From: Nonomuraea roseoviolacea subsp. carminata
GTDB taxonomy: Bacteria > Actinomycetota > Actinomycetes > Streptosporangiales > Streptosporangiaceae
Length of the DNA: 64,000 nt
Direction: 5' to 3'
Assembly: GCF_024172185.1 (NCBI RefSeq)
Contig: NZ_JAMZEC010000001.1
Span: 1,736,001 to 1,800,000 of the forward strand
Position 1 is the first letter of the stretch; each line of letters begins with the position of its first letter. The translations under genes were made by a program, and so were the position numbers. The notes below the pieces were generated by a model. It had not been told where the DNA came from. It worked only from the letters and a program-made list of their open reading frames with translations, and made no database searches. This document shows positions 51,596 through 62,300 of the stretch, one piece after another.

Positions 51596-53089
51596 ATGGT
51601 CCTTGCGTCGCAGGCGCAGCACGGAATGTGGATCACCGAGAGGGTGCACGGCACGGGCACGGCGTACCACATGCCGTTCGCCCTGTGGTTCGACGGTCCG
51701 CTGGACCGCGAGGCCATGCTGGCCGCGTGCGCGTCCGTCGTCGCGCGGCACCCGGTGCTGTCGTGTGTGTTCGAGGAGCGCGACGGCGAGCTGCACCTGG
51801 TGCCCGCGGCGGCCAAGCCGCCGGTCGAGTTCCTGCCGGGCGTGCCCGACCCGGAGGCGTTCGTGGAGCGGGAGATCGCGCGGCCGTTCGACCTGGAGCG
51901 GGGGCCGCTGGCGCGCTTCTCGCTCGCTGGGGTGTCGCCGGAGCGGCACCTGTTGTTGTTCGTCGGGCATCACCTGGTCTTCGATGGCATGTCCAAGGAC
52001 GTCCTGGTGCGGGACCTGGCCGCCGCGTACACGGGCGGGCCGCTGTCGCCGCTCCCTCTGCCGTACGGCGGGAGCGGGGAGGTGCCGGCCGAGGCCGCGG
52101 CGTACTGGCGGGAGCGCTGGCGCGAGGTGCCGTCGGTGGTCGTCGGGGGCGTGCCGCGCGCGCCGCGCGTGGCCGGGCGCGGCGAGACGGTGCTGTTCGA
52201 CCTGACGCGCGAGATGGCCGCCGCCGCGTTCGACGGGGTCTCGCGCTTCGAGCTGTTCCTGGCCGCCGTCCACGCCCTGCTCTTCCGGTACGGCAACGCC
52301 GAGGTGTCCGTGGCCGTCGCCCTGTCGACGCGGACGCCGGAGACCCGCGACCACATCGGGCTGTTCGCCACCGAGCTGCCCGTATTCTCCGCGCCGGAGC
52401 CGGACCTCGCGTTCCGGGACCTCGCGCTGCGGCTGCGGGCCGAGATGCGGCGGCTGAACGCCTTCCGGGAGGTGCCGGTGGCGCGGGCCGTGGGCGGCAT
52501 CCGGCCGAGGCCGGCGCTGGCCCCGGCCTCGATCAGCTTCCGGCGGCGCGCGGCCGACCGGGACTTCCCCGGGCTGCGCGTGTCGGCGGAGTGGAAGATG
52601 TCCAACCACGTGGTGCGCAACGCCCTGCACTTCCAGGCCGTGGACGGCGACGACGGGCTCCACGTGACGCTGCACCACAGCCCCGAGATCGTGTCCCGGG
52701 AGGAGGCCGAGCGGGTGGCCGCGCACCTGCGCGCGGTGCTGGAGGCGGTCGCCGCCGACCCCGGCGTCCGGCTCGCCGCCCTCCCCCTCCCCGAGGCCGC
52801 CGTGGTCACCGCCTCCCCTGGCGCCTCCCCATCGGAGTCACCCCGTTCGGGAGCCGCCGTGGACGGCGAGCTGGTCGGGCAGGTGCGGGCGATCTGGATG
52901 GAGGTGCTCCGGCTGGACGACATCGCGCCCGACGAGGACCTGTACGACCTGGGCGGCCACTCGCTGACCATCACCCAGATCTGCGCCAGGATCCGCAAAC
53001 GGCTCGGCGTGGACGTGCCCTTCGACGTGTTCCTCGACGACCCCACCATCGCCGGGGTCGCGGCGGCGGTCGGCGAGCTGCGCGCATGA
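51596..53089 (+). CDS. Condensation - carrier protein (C-PCP) didomain
   Basis: A 497-residue NRPS protein without an A domain. C domain: ASQAQHGMWITERV start, active site GHHLVFDGMS (about 120-129), LFATELPVFSAP, then an Ala/Pro linker. PCP: DEDLYDLGGHSLTITQICARI with the Ser near 461, and FLDDPTIAGVAAAV at the end. It must be charged in trans, for example by the AMP ligase encoded upstream. GGAGAG is seven bases before ATG 51596; its stop overlaps the next synthetase's ATG, so both are made together. Confidence 0.9.
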   Translation: MVLASQAQHGMWITERVHGTGTAYHMPFALWFDGPLDREAMLAACASVVARHPVLSCVFEERDGELHLVPAAAKPPVEFLPGVPDPEAFVEREIARPFDLERGPLARFSLAGVSPERHLLLFVGHHLVFDGMSKDVLVRDLAAAYTGGPLSPLPLPYGGSGEVPAEAAAYWRERWREVPSVVVGGVPRAPRVAGRGETVLFDLTREMAAAAFDGVSRFELFLAAVHALLFRYGNAEVSVAVALSTRTPETRDHIGLFATELPVFSAPEPDLAFRDLALRLRAEMRRLNAFREVPVARAVGGIRPRPALAPASISFRRRAADRDFPGLRVSAEWKMSNHVVRNALHFQAVDGDDGLHVTLHHSPEIVSREEAERVAAHLRAVLEAVAADPGVRLAALPLPEAAVVTASPGASPSESPRSGAAVDGELVGQVRAIWMEVLRLDDIAPDEDLYDLGGHSLTITQICARIRKRLGVDVPFDVFLDDPTIAGVAAAVGELRA

Positions 53090-56000
53090 TCTCCCTGGGC
53101 CAGGAGCGGCTGTGGTTCCTGCACCGGCTCGACCCCGCCGACCCCGCGTACCGGGTGGCGGTGGTGCGGCGGCTGCGCGGGCCGCTCGACGCGGACGCGC
53201 TGGAGGCGGCGTTCGCGGAGGTGGTGGCGCGGCACGAGTCGCTGCGCACGCGCTTCCCCGACCAGGACGGGCTGCCCGTCGCGGTGGTGGACCCGCCGGG
53301 GCCGGTGCCGGTCGAACGGGTGGAGGTGTCCGGGCCGGAGGAGGCCGAGCGGCTGTTCGCCGCGCGCGCCGCGGCGCCGTTCGACCTGGCCGCCGCCCCG
53401 CCGCTGCGCGTGACGCTGGCCCGCCTGGCCGACGGCGACCACGTGCTCGGCGTGGTCCTGCACCACGTGATCGCCGACGGCTGGTCGCTGAACGTGCTGA
53501 TGGACGACCTCGCCGCCTGCTACGCGGCCCGCCGCGACGGCGTCCCCGCCGCGCTGCCCCCGCTTCCCGTGCGGTACGCCGACCACGCCGCCGCCCAGCG
53601 CGCCGCCGTCGCCTCGGCCGACCTGGAGCACTGGACCGCCCGGCTGGCCGGCGCGCCCCTGCTGGAGCTGCCCACGGACCGCCCGCGTCCGGCCCGGCGC
53701 AGCAGCAGGGGGCGCGAGACCCCGTTCGAGCTGCCGCCCGAGCTGACCGGCGCGCTGTCCCGGCTGGCGCGGGCCGGACGCTGCACGCTGTTCATGGTGC
53801 TGCTGGCCGCCTACCAGCTCCTGCTGTCCCGGCACACCGGGCAGGACGACGTGGTGGTCGGCACGCCCACGGCCGGGCGCGACCGCCCCGAGCTGGAGCC
53901 CATGGTCGGGCTGTTCGCCTCGACGATGGTGCTGCGGGGCGACCTGTCGGGCGACCCGTCGTTCACTGAGCTGCTGCGCCGTACGCGCGCGGTCGTGCTG
54001 GAGGCGATGGCGCACCGCGACGTGCCGATCGAGCGGGTGCTGTCCGCGCTCGACATCGAGCGCGACCTGTCGCGCACGCCGCTGTTCCAGGCGATGCTGG
54101 CGCTGCACAACGCCGCCACCGGGTACGGCGAGGCCGCCACGTTCGCCGGGCTGGACAGCACGCCGTTCCCCCACGGCGACCCGCCGGCCATGGTAGACGT
54201 GCGGATGGAGCTGTGGCCCGACGGCGGCGGCCTGCGCGGCGCCCTCCACTACAGCGCGGAGCTGTTCGAGCCGGACACCATGGAGCGGATGGCGGCCCGC
54301 TTCGTCACGCTGCTGACCTCGATCGCGGCCCGGCCGGACGCCCGGATCGGCGAGCTGGACCTCCTGCCGGCCGCCGAGCGGGAGCTGGTCACCGCCGCCT
54401 GGAACCGCACCGCCCTCGACGTTCCCGAGGGCACCGTCGCCGACCTGGTGCTGCGGCAGGCGGAGCGGCGGCCGGACGCCGTCGCCGTCGAGTGCGCGGG
54501 CGAGCGCGTCACCTACCGGGAGCTCGCCGAGCGGGCCCGGCGGGTCGCCGCGGACCTGCGGGAGCGGGGCGCGGGGCCCGGCTCGGTGGTCGCGCTCCGG
54601 CTGCCGCGCTCGGCCGGCCTGCCGGGCACGCTGCTCGGCGTGATGCTGTCGGGCGCCGCCTACCTGCCCATCGACCGGGGGCTGCCGGACGAGCGGGTCG
54701 CGTACATGCTGGAGGACTCGGGCGCGCGGCTGACGCTCGGCGACCTGCCGCCCGCCCCACGGCCCGCGGCACTCGGCGGCCGGCCCGGGAGCGAGGCCGC
54801 GTACGTGCTCTACACCTCCGGCTCGACCGGCCGCCCCAAGGGCGTGGTGGTGCCGCACGGCGCGCTGGTCAACCTGCTCACCGGGATGGAGACCCTGCTC
54901 GGCTCCTCCTCCTCGGACACGTGGCTGGGCAGCACCTCGCTGTCGTTCGACATCGCGGGGCTGGAGCTGTACCTGCCGCTGGTCACCGGCGGGCGGCTGG
55001 TGCTGGCCGGGGACGAGGAGGCGCGCGACGGCGCGGCGCTGGCCCGGCTCGTCACCGGGTCGGGCGTCACCCACGTGCAGGCCACGCCGTCCGGCTGGAG
55101 CATGCTGCTGTCGGCCGGGCTGGACCCGGCGGGCCTGGTGGCGCTGGCCGGCGGCGAGGCGCTGCCCCTCGCCCTGGCGCGCCGGCTGCGCGGCCGGGTC
55201 GCGCGGCTGCTCAACATGTACGGGCCGACGGAGACGACGATCTGGTCCACGGCCTGGGAGGTGCCGCCCGCGCCGGAACGGGTGAGCATCGGGCGGCCGA
55301 TCGCCAACACCACGGTCCACGTCCTCGACGCCTCCGGCGCTCCGGCGCCCGTCGGGGTGCCGGGCGAGCTGGTCATCGGCGGCGCCGGGGTCGCGCTCGG
55401 CTACCTGGGACGGCCGGAGCTGACCGCCGAGCGGTTCGCGGGCGGGCGCTACCTGACCGGCGACCGGGCCCGCTGGCTGGGCGACGGCACGCTGGAGTTC
55501 CTCGGGCGCGCGGACGGCCAGGTCAAGCTGCGCGGGCACCGGATCGAGACCGGCGAGGTCGAGGCGGCGCTGGAGTCGCACCCGGCGGTGGACCGGGCGG
55601 CGGTGCTCGTGCGGGGCGACGACCTCGTGGCGTACGTCGCGGTCCGAGCCGGTGACATCGCGCTCGGGACCGGTGACATCGCGGTCCGAGCCGGTGACAT
55701 CGCGCTCGGGACCGGTGACATCGCGGTCCGAGCCGGTGACATCGCGGTCGGGACCGGTGACGTCGCGGTCCCCGAGGGGCTGGCCGGGCACCTGGCCGCG
55801 TGGCTGCCCGTGTACATGGTGCCGAACGTCGTCGTCCCCCTCCCCGCGCTCCCCCTCACCCCGAACGGCAAGGTGGACCGGCTCGCGCTGCCCGCGCCCG
55901 GCGCGCCCGAGGCGGGCCGGGGCGGCGCGCCGCGCACCGACCGCGAGCGGCGGGTGGCCGGGATCTTCGGCGCCGTGCTCGGGCTGCCCGAGGTGGGCGT

Positions 56001-59000
56001 GGACGACGACTTCTTCGCCCTCGGCGGCCACTCGCTGCTCGCCACCCAGGTCGTCGCCCGGCTGGAGGCGGCCGGGACGCCCGTGCCGCTGCGCGAACTG
56101 TTCGCGCACCCGACCGTGGCCGCCCTGGCCGCGCTGCTGGAGAGCGTGCCGGAGGAGCGCGCCCGCCCGCTGCGCCCCCGCCCGGCCGGCACGCTGCCGC
56201 CGCTCTCCCCCGCCCAGGAACGCCTGTGGTTCCTGCACCGGCTCGACCCCGCCGACGCGGCGTACACCATGTTCGTCGTGCGCAGGCTGCGCGGGCCGCT
56301 GGACCGGGCGCGGCTGCGCGCGGCGCTGAGCGGGGTCGTCGCCCGGCACGAGGCGCTGCGCACCCGCTTCCCCGAGGTGGACGGGCGGCCCGTGGCCGTC
56401 GTGGAGCGGCCCGCTCCCGTCGCCGTCGAGGAGCTGGACGCCCGCGACGAGGCCGAGGCCCGCGCCCTGGTCGCCGCCCGCACCAACGCCCCCTTCGACC
56501 TGGGCGCGGCCCCGCCGCTGCGGATCACGCTGATCCGCCTGGCGGACGGCGACCACGTGCTGTGCGCGGTGATGCACCACATCGTCGCGGACGGCTGGTC
56601 GATCGGCGTGTTCCTCGACGACCTGGCCGCCCTCTACGCCGGGACGCAGCCCGAGCCGCCCGCCGTGCAGCAGGGCGACGTCGCCCGGTGGCAGCGCGAC
56701 CGGGACGGCGCCGCCGCTCTGGAGTACTGGCGCGAGCGGCTGGCCGAGCCCCCGGTGCTGGAGCTGCGCACCGACCGCCCCCGCGCCGAGGGACCGGCCC
56801 GGGGCGGTCATCACGTGCAGGAGCTGCCCGAGGAGCTGGCCGGGGCGCTGGAGGCGGTCGCCCGGCGGGAACGCGGGACGCTGTTCATGGTGCTGCTGGC
56901 CGCCTACCAGCTCCTGCTGTCCCGGCACACGGGGCAGGACGACGTGCTCGTCGGCACGCCCACGGCCGGTCGCGACCGGGTGGAGCTGGAGCGGGTCGTC
57001 GGCTACCTCAGCAACACGCTGGTGCTGCGCGGCGACCTGTCCGGCGACCCGACGCTCGCCGAGCTGCTGGACCGGACCCGGGGTGTCGTGCTGGAGGCGA
57101 TGGCCCACCAGGACGTGCCGTTCGAGCGGCTGCTGGCCGAGCTGGACGTCGAGCGGGACCTGACGCGCAAGCCGGTCTTCCAGACGATGCTGGCGCTGAA
57201 CCAGGGCGGCCGGGACGAGCGGGACCGGATCGGCGACCTGGAGATGTCGTACTTCGACGACGGCTACCGGCAGGCCAAGTTCGACCTGACGGTGGAGGCG
57301 TGGCGGTCGCCGGGGCTGCTGCGGGTGGCGTTCGGGTACGACGCGGGGCTGTTCGACGCGGAGACGGTGCGGCGGCTGGCGGAGCGGTTCGCGGTGCTGC
57401 TGGAGGCGGTGGCGGATCCGGGGCGGCTGGACGTGCCGGTGTCGCGGCTGCCGGTGCTGACGGGGGAGGACGAGGAGCTGCTGGCCCTCGCCGGTCACGG
57501 CCCTGACCTCCCCGGCTTCGGTGAGGAGAGCGTGCCGGGGATGGTGGCGCGGGCCGCGTCCGCGTACCCGGAGCGGGTGGCCGTGGTGTGCGGCGAGGAG
57601 AGCGTCACCTACGGCGAGCTGGAGCGGCGGGTGGCGGGGCTCGCGGCCGAGCTGGCCGGGCTCGGCGTGAGGGACGGGATCGTGGGGCTGCGGCTCGGGC
57701 GGTCCGTCGAGGCCGTGGTGGCGATGCTCGCCGTCTGGCGGGCCGGGGCCGCCTACCTGCCGCTGGATCCGGCCCATCCGGCCGCCCGGCTCGACCGCCT
57801 CGCCGCCGAGGCCGGCGTCCGGGCCACGGTCACGGAGTCCCTCGCCGTGCTGCCCGGTGTCGCCGTGCCGCGCGAGGAGCCCGGGCTGGCGTACGTGCTG
57901 CACACCTCCGGCTCCACCGGCGCCCCCAAGGGCGTCGCCGTCGAGCACGCCGGGCTGGCCGCGCGGGTGCGGTGGATGCGCGAGGCGTACGGGCTGCGGC
58001 CCGGCGACCAGGTGGTGCAGCTCGCCCCGCTCGGGTCCGACACGCACGCCGAGGAGCTCTATCCCGCGCTGGCGGCCGGGGCGACGGTCGTGGTGGTGCC
58101 CGGCGACGGCGGCACACTGCCCGACCTGCTCGCCGAACGGCCCGGCGTCACCGTGCTCGACCTGCCCGCCGCGTACTTCCACCAGCTCGTGGACGTGCTC
58201 GACGACGTGGCCTGGCCGGCGGCGCTGCGGCTGGTGATCCTCGGCGGCGAGCAGGTCGAGGGGTGGGCGGTCGCGCGGTGGCGGGAGCGGTTCGGGGACC
58301 GGGTGCGGCTGGTCAACACGTACGGGCCGACCGAGGCGACGATCATCGCCACGGCGGCCGACCTGACGGATGACGACCCGCGCCCGCCCATCGGGCGGCC
58401 GGTCGCGGGCGTCACGGTCCGGGTCCTGGACCGGCACGGTCAGGCGGTGCCGCCGGGGGCGCCCGGCGAGCTGCACATCGGCGGGGCGGGAGTGGCGCGC
58501 GGCTACCTGGGGCGTCCCGACCTGACGGCTGAGCGGTTCGCGGACGTCGGGGGCACGCGGTGGTTCCGCACCGGGGATCTGGTGCTGCTGCGGCCCGACG
58601 GCCTGCTGGAGTTCCTGGGGCGGCTGGACGAGCAGGTGAAGATCAGGGGGTTCCGCGTCGAGCCGGGCGAGGTCGAGCACTGCCTGCTGGGCTGTCCCGG
58701 TGTGCGGCGCGCCGTCGTGGTCGCCCGGGACGGCGAGCTGGTCGCGTACGTCGTCGGCGAGGCGGCCGTCGCCGGGGAAGCGGCCGTCGCCGCGGAAGCG
58801 GGCATCGCCGCGGAAGCGGGCGTCGTCCGGGAGTCAAGCACCGCCGGGGAGGCCGCCCGGCTGGCCGAGCACGCCGCGCGGGCGCTCCCGCCGTACATGG
58901 TCCCCGCCCACTGGGTGATGCTCGACGCGCTGCCGCTCACCCCCAACGGCAAGCTCGACCGGGCCGCGCTGCCCGCCCCCGGCCGTCCGGAGGGCACGGA

Positions 59001-59304
59001 CCGGACGCCGCCGCGCTCCGACGCCGAAGAACTGGTGGCCGACGTCTGGGCCGAGGTGCTGGACGCCGACAAGGTCGGGGCGTTCGACGACTTCTTCGCG
59101 CTCGGCGGGCACTCGCTGCTGGCCGTCAAGGTGGCCGCCCGGCTGCGCGCCCTCGCTGGGGTGGATCTGCCGATCCGCACGCTGTTCGCCCGCCGTACCG
59201 TCGCCGAACTGGCGCTCGCCGTCGAGGAGGCGCTGGTCGCGGAGGTGGCCGGGCTGTCCGACGAGCAGGCGCGCGCCCTGCTGGACGCGGAGGACCCGTC
59301 GTGA
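53086..59304 (+). CDS. Dimodular NRPS C-A-PCP-C-A-PCP
   Basis: A 2,072-residue synthetase. Module 1: C (1-430, HHVIADG at 126), A (445-950; LYTSGSTGRPKG at 574, NMYGPTETT near 709, NGKVDR near 926), PCP (LGGHSLLA near 978). Module 2: C (from 1040, HHIVADG near 1164), A (1470-1960; LHTSGSTGAPKG near 1605, NTYGPTEAT near 1744, NGKLDR near 1952), PCP (LGGHSLLA near 2007). No epimerase or methyltransferase domain. Hand-aligned pocket codes: A1 D-I-L-Q-L-G-M-I-W-K, close to glycine; A2 D-T-E-D-I-G-T-I-I-K, with two acidic pocket residues, so a basic side chain such as Lys or beta-Lys. Codes are by eye and memory. ATGA overlap with the C-PCP gene; GTGA overlap with the next synthetase. Confidence 0.93.
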   Translation: MISLGQERLWFLHRLDPADPAYRVAVVRRLRGPLDADALEAAFAEVVARHESLRTRFPDQDGLPVAVVDPPGPVPVERVEVSGPEEAERLFAARAAAPFDLAAAPPLRVTLARLADGDHVLGVVLHHVIADGWSLNVLMDDLAACYAARRDGVPAALPPLPVRYADHAAAQRAAVASADLEHWTARLAGAPLLELPTDRPRPARRSSRGRETPFELPPELTGALSRLARAGRCTLFMVLLAAYQLLLSRHTGQDDVVVGTPTAGRDRPELEPMVGLFASTMVLRGDLSGDPSFTELLRRTRAVVLEAMAHRDVPIERVLSALDIERDLSRTPLFQAMLALHNAATGYGEAATFAGLDSTPFPHGDPPAMVDVRMELWPDGGGLRGALHYSAELFEPDTMERMAARFVTLLTSIAARPDARIGELDLLPAAERELVTAAWNRTALDVPEGTVADLVLRQAERRPDAVAVECAGERVTYRELAERARRVAADLRERGAGPGSVVALRLPRSAGLPGTLLGVMLSGAAYLPIDRGLPDERVAYMLEDSGARLTLGDLPPAPRPAALGGRPGSEAAYVLYTSGSTGRPKGVVVPHGALVNLLTGMETLLGSSSSDTWLGSTSLSFDIAGLELYLPLVTGGRLVLAGDEEARDGAALARLVTGSGVTHVQATPSGWSMLLSAGLDPAGLVALAGGEALPLALARRLRGRVARLLNMYGPTETTIWSTAWEVPPAPERVSIGRPIANTTVHVLDASGAPAPVGVPGELVIGGAGVALGYLGRPELTAERFAGGRYLTGDRARWLGDGTLEFLGRADGQVKLRGHRIETGEVEAALESHPAVDRAAVLVRGDDLVAYVAVRAGDIALGTGDIAVRAGDIALGTGDIAVRAGDIAVGTGDVAVPEGLAGHLAAWLPVYMVPNVVVPLPALPLTPNGKVDRLALPAPGAPEAGRGGAPRTDRERRVAGIFGAVLGLPEVGVDDDFFALGGHSLLATQVVARLEAAGTPVPLRELFAHPTVAALAALLESVPEERARPLRPRPAGTLPPLSPAQERLWFLHRLDPADAAYTMFVVRRLRGPLDRARLRAALSGVVARHEALRTRFPEVDGRPVAVVERPAPVAVEELDARDEAEARALVAARTNAPFDLGAAPPLRITLIRLADGDHVLCAVMHHIVADGWSIGVFLDDLAALYAGTQPEPPAVQQGDVARWQRDRDGAAALEYWRERLAEPPVLELRTDRPRAEGPARGGHHVQELPEELAGALEAVARRERGTLFMVLLAAYQLLLSRHTGQDDVLVGTPTAGRDRVELERVVGYLSNTLVLRGDLSGDPTLAELLDRTRGVVLEAMAHQDVPFERLLAELDVERDLTRKPVFQTMLALNQGGRDERDRIGDLEMSYFDDGYRQAKFDLTVEAWRSPGLLRVAFGYDAGLFDAETVRRLAERFAVLLEAVADPGRLDVPVSRLPVLTGEDEELLALAGHGPDLPGFGEESVPGMVARAASAYPERVAVVCGEESVTYGELERRVAGLAAELAGLGVRDGIVGLRLGRSVEAVVAMLAVWRAGAAYLPLDPAHPAARLDRLAAEAGVRATVTESLAVLPGVAVPREEPGLAYVLHTSGSTGAPKGVAVEHAGLAARVRWMREAYGLRPGDQVVQLAPLGSDTHAEELYPALAAGATVVVVPGDGGTLPDLLAERPGVTVLDLPAAYFHQLVDVLDDVAWPAALRLVILGGEQVEGWAVARWRERFGDRVRLVNTYGPTEATIIATAADLTDDDPRPPIGRPVAGVTVRVLDRHGQAVPPGAPGELHIGGAGVARGYLGRPDLTAERFADVGGTRWFRTGDLVLLRPDGLLEFLGRLDEQVKIRGFRVEPGEVEHCLLGCPGVRRAVVVARDGELVAYVVGEAAVAGEAAVAAEAGIAAEAGVVRESSTAGEAARLAEHAARALPPYMVPAHWVMLDALPLTPNGKLDRAALPAPGRPEGTDRTPPRSDAEELVADVWAEVLDADKVGAFDDFFALGGHSLLAVKVAARLRALAGVDLPIRTLFARRTVAELALAVEEALVAEVAGLSDEQARALLDAEDPS
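55639..55764 (+). repeat. 42-bp tandem repeat (three copies) inside the first A domain
   Basis: Units begin at 55639, 55681 and 55723 and encode AVRAGDIALGTGDI-type 14-mers, each made of two 7-residue halves. They enlarge a loop between motifs A8 and A10. Confidence 0.9.
58759..58830 (+). repeat. 18-bp tandem repeat (four copies) inside the second A domain
   Basis: Units at 58759, 58777, 58795 and 58813 encode EAAVAG/EAGIAA hexapeptides in the same loop position as the 42-bp repeat of module 1. Confidence 0.85.
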
Positions 59305-62300
59305 CCGACCTGACCTCACCATCGGCCGGGCTGAGCGAGGCGCAGCGCGAGCTGCTCGCGCGGCGGCTGCGCCGTCGCCACGCCCCGGCCGCCCGCACGA
59401 TCCCGGCGCTGCCCGAGGGGCAGGAGCCGCCGCTCTCGTACGCCCAGGAGCGGCTGTGGTTCATGGAGCAGTACGCGCCGGGCAACGTGGCCTACACGAT
59501 CCCCTTCGTGCGGCGGCTGCGCGGCCCGCTGGACGCCGAGGCGCTGTCCGGGGCCTTCGACGAGGCCGCGGCCCGGCACCAGCCGCTGCGCGCCCGCTTC
59601 CCCGCGAGCGACGACGGCCGACCGCTCGTCGTGATCGAGCCCGAGGTGTCCGTGCCGTTCACGACCGCGGCGGCGGCCTCGTCCGAGGAGGCGCGGGAGC
59701 TGGTGGACGCGTTCCTGGCCGAGCCGTTCGACCTGGCGGCGGGCCCGCTGATCCGCGTCCTCCTCGTCCGGCTGGCCGACGGAGACCACGTGCTGGCCGT
59801 CGCCGTCCACCACATCGCGGCCGACGGCTGGTCCGCCGACGTGCTGCTGCGCGAGGTGCTGGGCCGGTGCGCGGGACGGCCGGCGCCGGGGCTGCCGGTC
59901 ACCTACGGCGACTTCGCCGCCTGGCAGCGCGGCCGCCCGGACGCCGAGGACGACGTGGCGTACTGGCGGGAGCGCCTGGCCGGGCTGCGGCCCCTCGACC
60001 TGCCCGCCGACCTGCCGCGCCCGCCCGAGCTGACCTACCGGGGCGCCGCCCACTCCTTCACCGTGGACCGCGAGCTGGCGGCCCGCCTCGCCGGGATCGG
60101 CCGCGACCGCGGGTGCACGCCGTACATGGTGCTGCTGGCGGCGTTCGCCGCGCTGCTCGGCCGGTACGCCGGTCAGGACGACGTCGTGCTGGGCTCGCCG
60201 GTGGCGGGCCGGTCGCTGCCCGAGCTGGAGCACCTGGTCGGCTGCTTCGTCAACATGCTGCCCATGCGGGTGGACCTGTCCGGCGGGCCGGCGTTCACCG
60301 AGTTGCTCGACCGGGTGCGTGAGAGCGCGACCGGCGCGTACGCGCACCAGGAGTTGCCGTTCGAGCGGCTGGTGGCGGAGCTGAACGTGCCGCGTGAGGT
60401 GTCGCGGTCGCCGGTGTTCCAGGTGCTGTTCGCGATGCAGAACTACGCGGACCTGCGGGCCGCGCCCGCGGACGGTTTGGTGGTGGAGGGGTTCGACCTG
60501 GGGGTGTGGGCGACCCGGTTCGACCTGGAGCTGTACACGTGGGGCGAGGGGTCGTTCCTGTTCGTCTACAACACCGCGCTGTTCGCGCCCGAGCGGATCG
60601 AGCGGATGGCCGGGCACCTGGCCACGCTGCTGGAAGGCGTGGCGGCCGACCCGGCGGCGCCCGTCCACCGGGTTGAGCTGCTGACCGCCGCCGAGCGGGC
60701 CGAGCGCGAGCGGTGGAACGACACGCTCACGCCGCTGGGCGAGCCCGACCTGCTGCATCGGCCGTTCGAGGAGCGGGCCGCGTCGCGGGAGGTCGCGCTG
60801 GTCCATCCGGGCGGGAGCCTCACGTACGAGGAGCTGGACCGGCGCGCCACGGCGCTGGCGGGCGAGCTGGTCGCGGCCGGGGTGCGGCGCGGCGAGCTGG
60901 TCGCCGTGGTCATGGAACGCGGCTGGGAGCAGGTGGTCGCGGTGCTGGCCGTCGGCAAGGCCGGGGCGGCGTACCTGCCGGTGGACGCCGACCTGCCGGA
61001 CCGGCGCCGCTTCGAGCTGCTGGAACGCGGGGAGTGCGCGGTCGCGGTCACGCAGCCGCGGCTGGAGTCGTCGCTGGAGTGGCCGCCCGGTGTGACTCCT
61101 CTGGTCGTCCACCCGGACCTTGCGGACGCCGCTTCCGTGACATGCCCGGCGTCGCCGGACGACCTCGCGTACGTCATCTTCACCTCCGGCTCCACCGGCG
61201 CCCCCAAGGGCGTGATGATCGAGCACCGCGCCGCGCTCAACACCGTCCGCGACATCAACCACCGCTTCCGCGTCGGCCCGTCCGACCGGATCATCGCCCT
61301 GTCGGCGCTCAGCTTCGACCTGTCGGTGTACGACGTGTACGGCGCGCTCGCCGCCGGGGCCGCGCTCGTCATGGGCGAGCCCGCCGGCGACAAGGACCCG
61401 ACCGCCTGGGCCCGGCTCGTCGAGGAGCACCGCGTCACCGTCTGGAACTCGGTGCCCGCCCTCATGGAGCTCCTCGTGGACCACGCCGAGCACGAGGGCT
61501 CGGACCTGTCCTCGCTGCGGCTGGTCATGATGTCGGGCGACTGGATCCCCACCACGCTCCCCGGCCGCATCCGCGCCCTGGCCCCCGACGCGGAGATCGT
61601 CAGCCTGGGCGGCGCCACCGAGGGCTCCATCTGGTCCATCGCGTACCCCGTCGGCGAGGTGGACCCGTCCTGGACGTCCATCCCGTACGGCACGCCGCTG
61701 GCCAACCAGAGCTTCCACATCCTCGACCGCGGCCGGTGCGACGTGCCGGTGGGGGTGCCCGGCGAGCTGCACATCGGCGGCGCGGGCGTGGCGGCGGGCT
61801 ACTGGCGCGACCCCGAGCGGACGGCCGCCTCCTTCGTCACGCACCCGCGCACCGGCGAGCGCCTCTACCGGACGGGCGACCTCGGCCGCTACGGCCCGGA
61901 CGGGACGATCGAGTTCCTGGGGCGGGCGGACGCGCAGGTGAAGATCCGCGGGTACCGGATCGAACTGGGCGAGATCGAGGCCCACCTGTCGCGCCACCCG
62001 GCGGTGGCGGAATGCGTGGTGGGGACGTCCGGGACGGGGACGGGGGCGCAGCTCGTCGCGTACGTGGTGCCTCACGAGGGGGACCTCGACGTGGCGGTAC
62101 TCCGTGCCCACCTCGCGGAGACCCTGCCCGCGTACATGATCCCCGCCCGTTTCGTCCCCCTCCCCTCGCTCCCCCTGACCGCGAACGGCAAAGTGGACCG
62201 CGCCCGCCTCCCCGCCCCGTCCGCCCATTCGGCCATAACTCGGACCGTCGCTCCCTCCACCGATGCCGAGCGCATGGTCGCCGCCGTCTGGGCCGACGTG

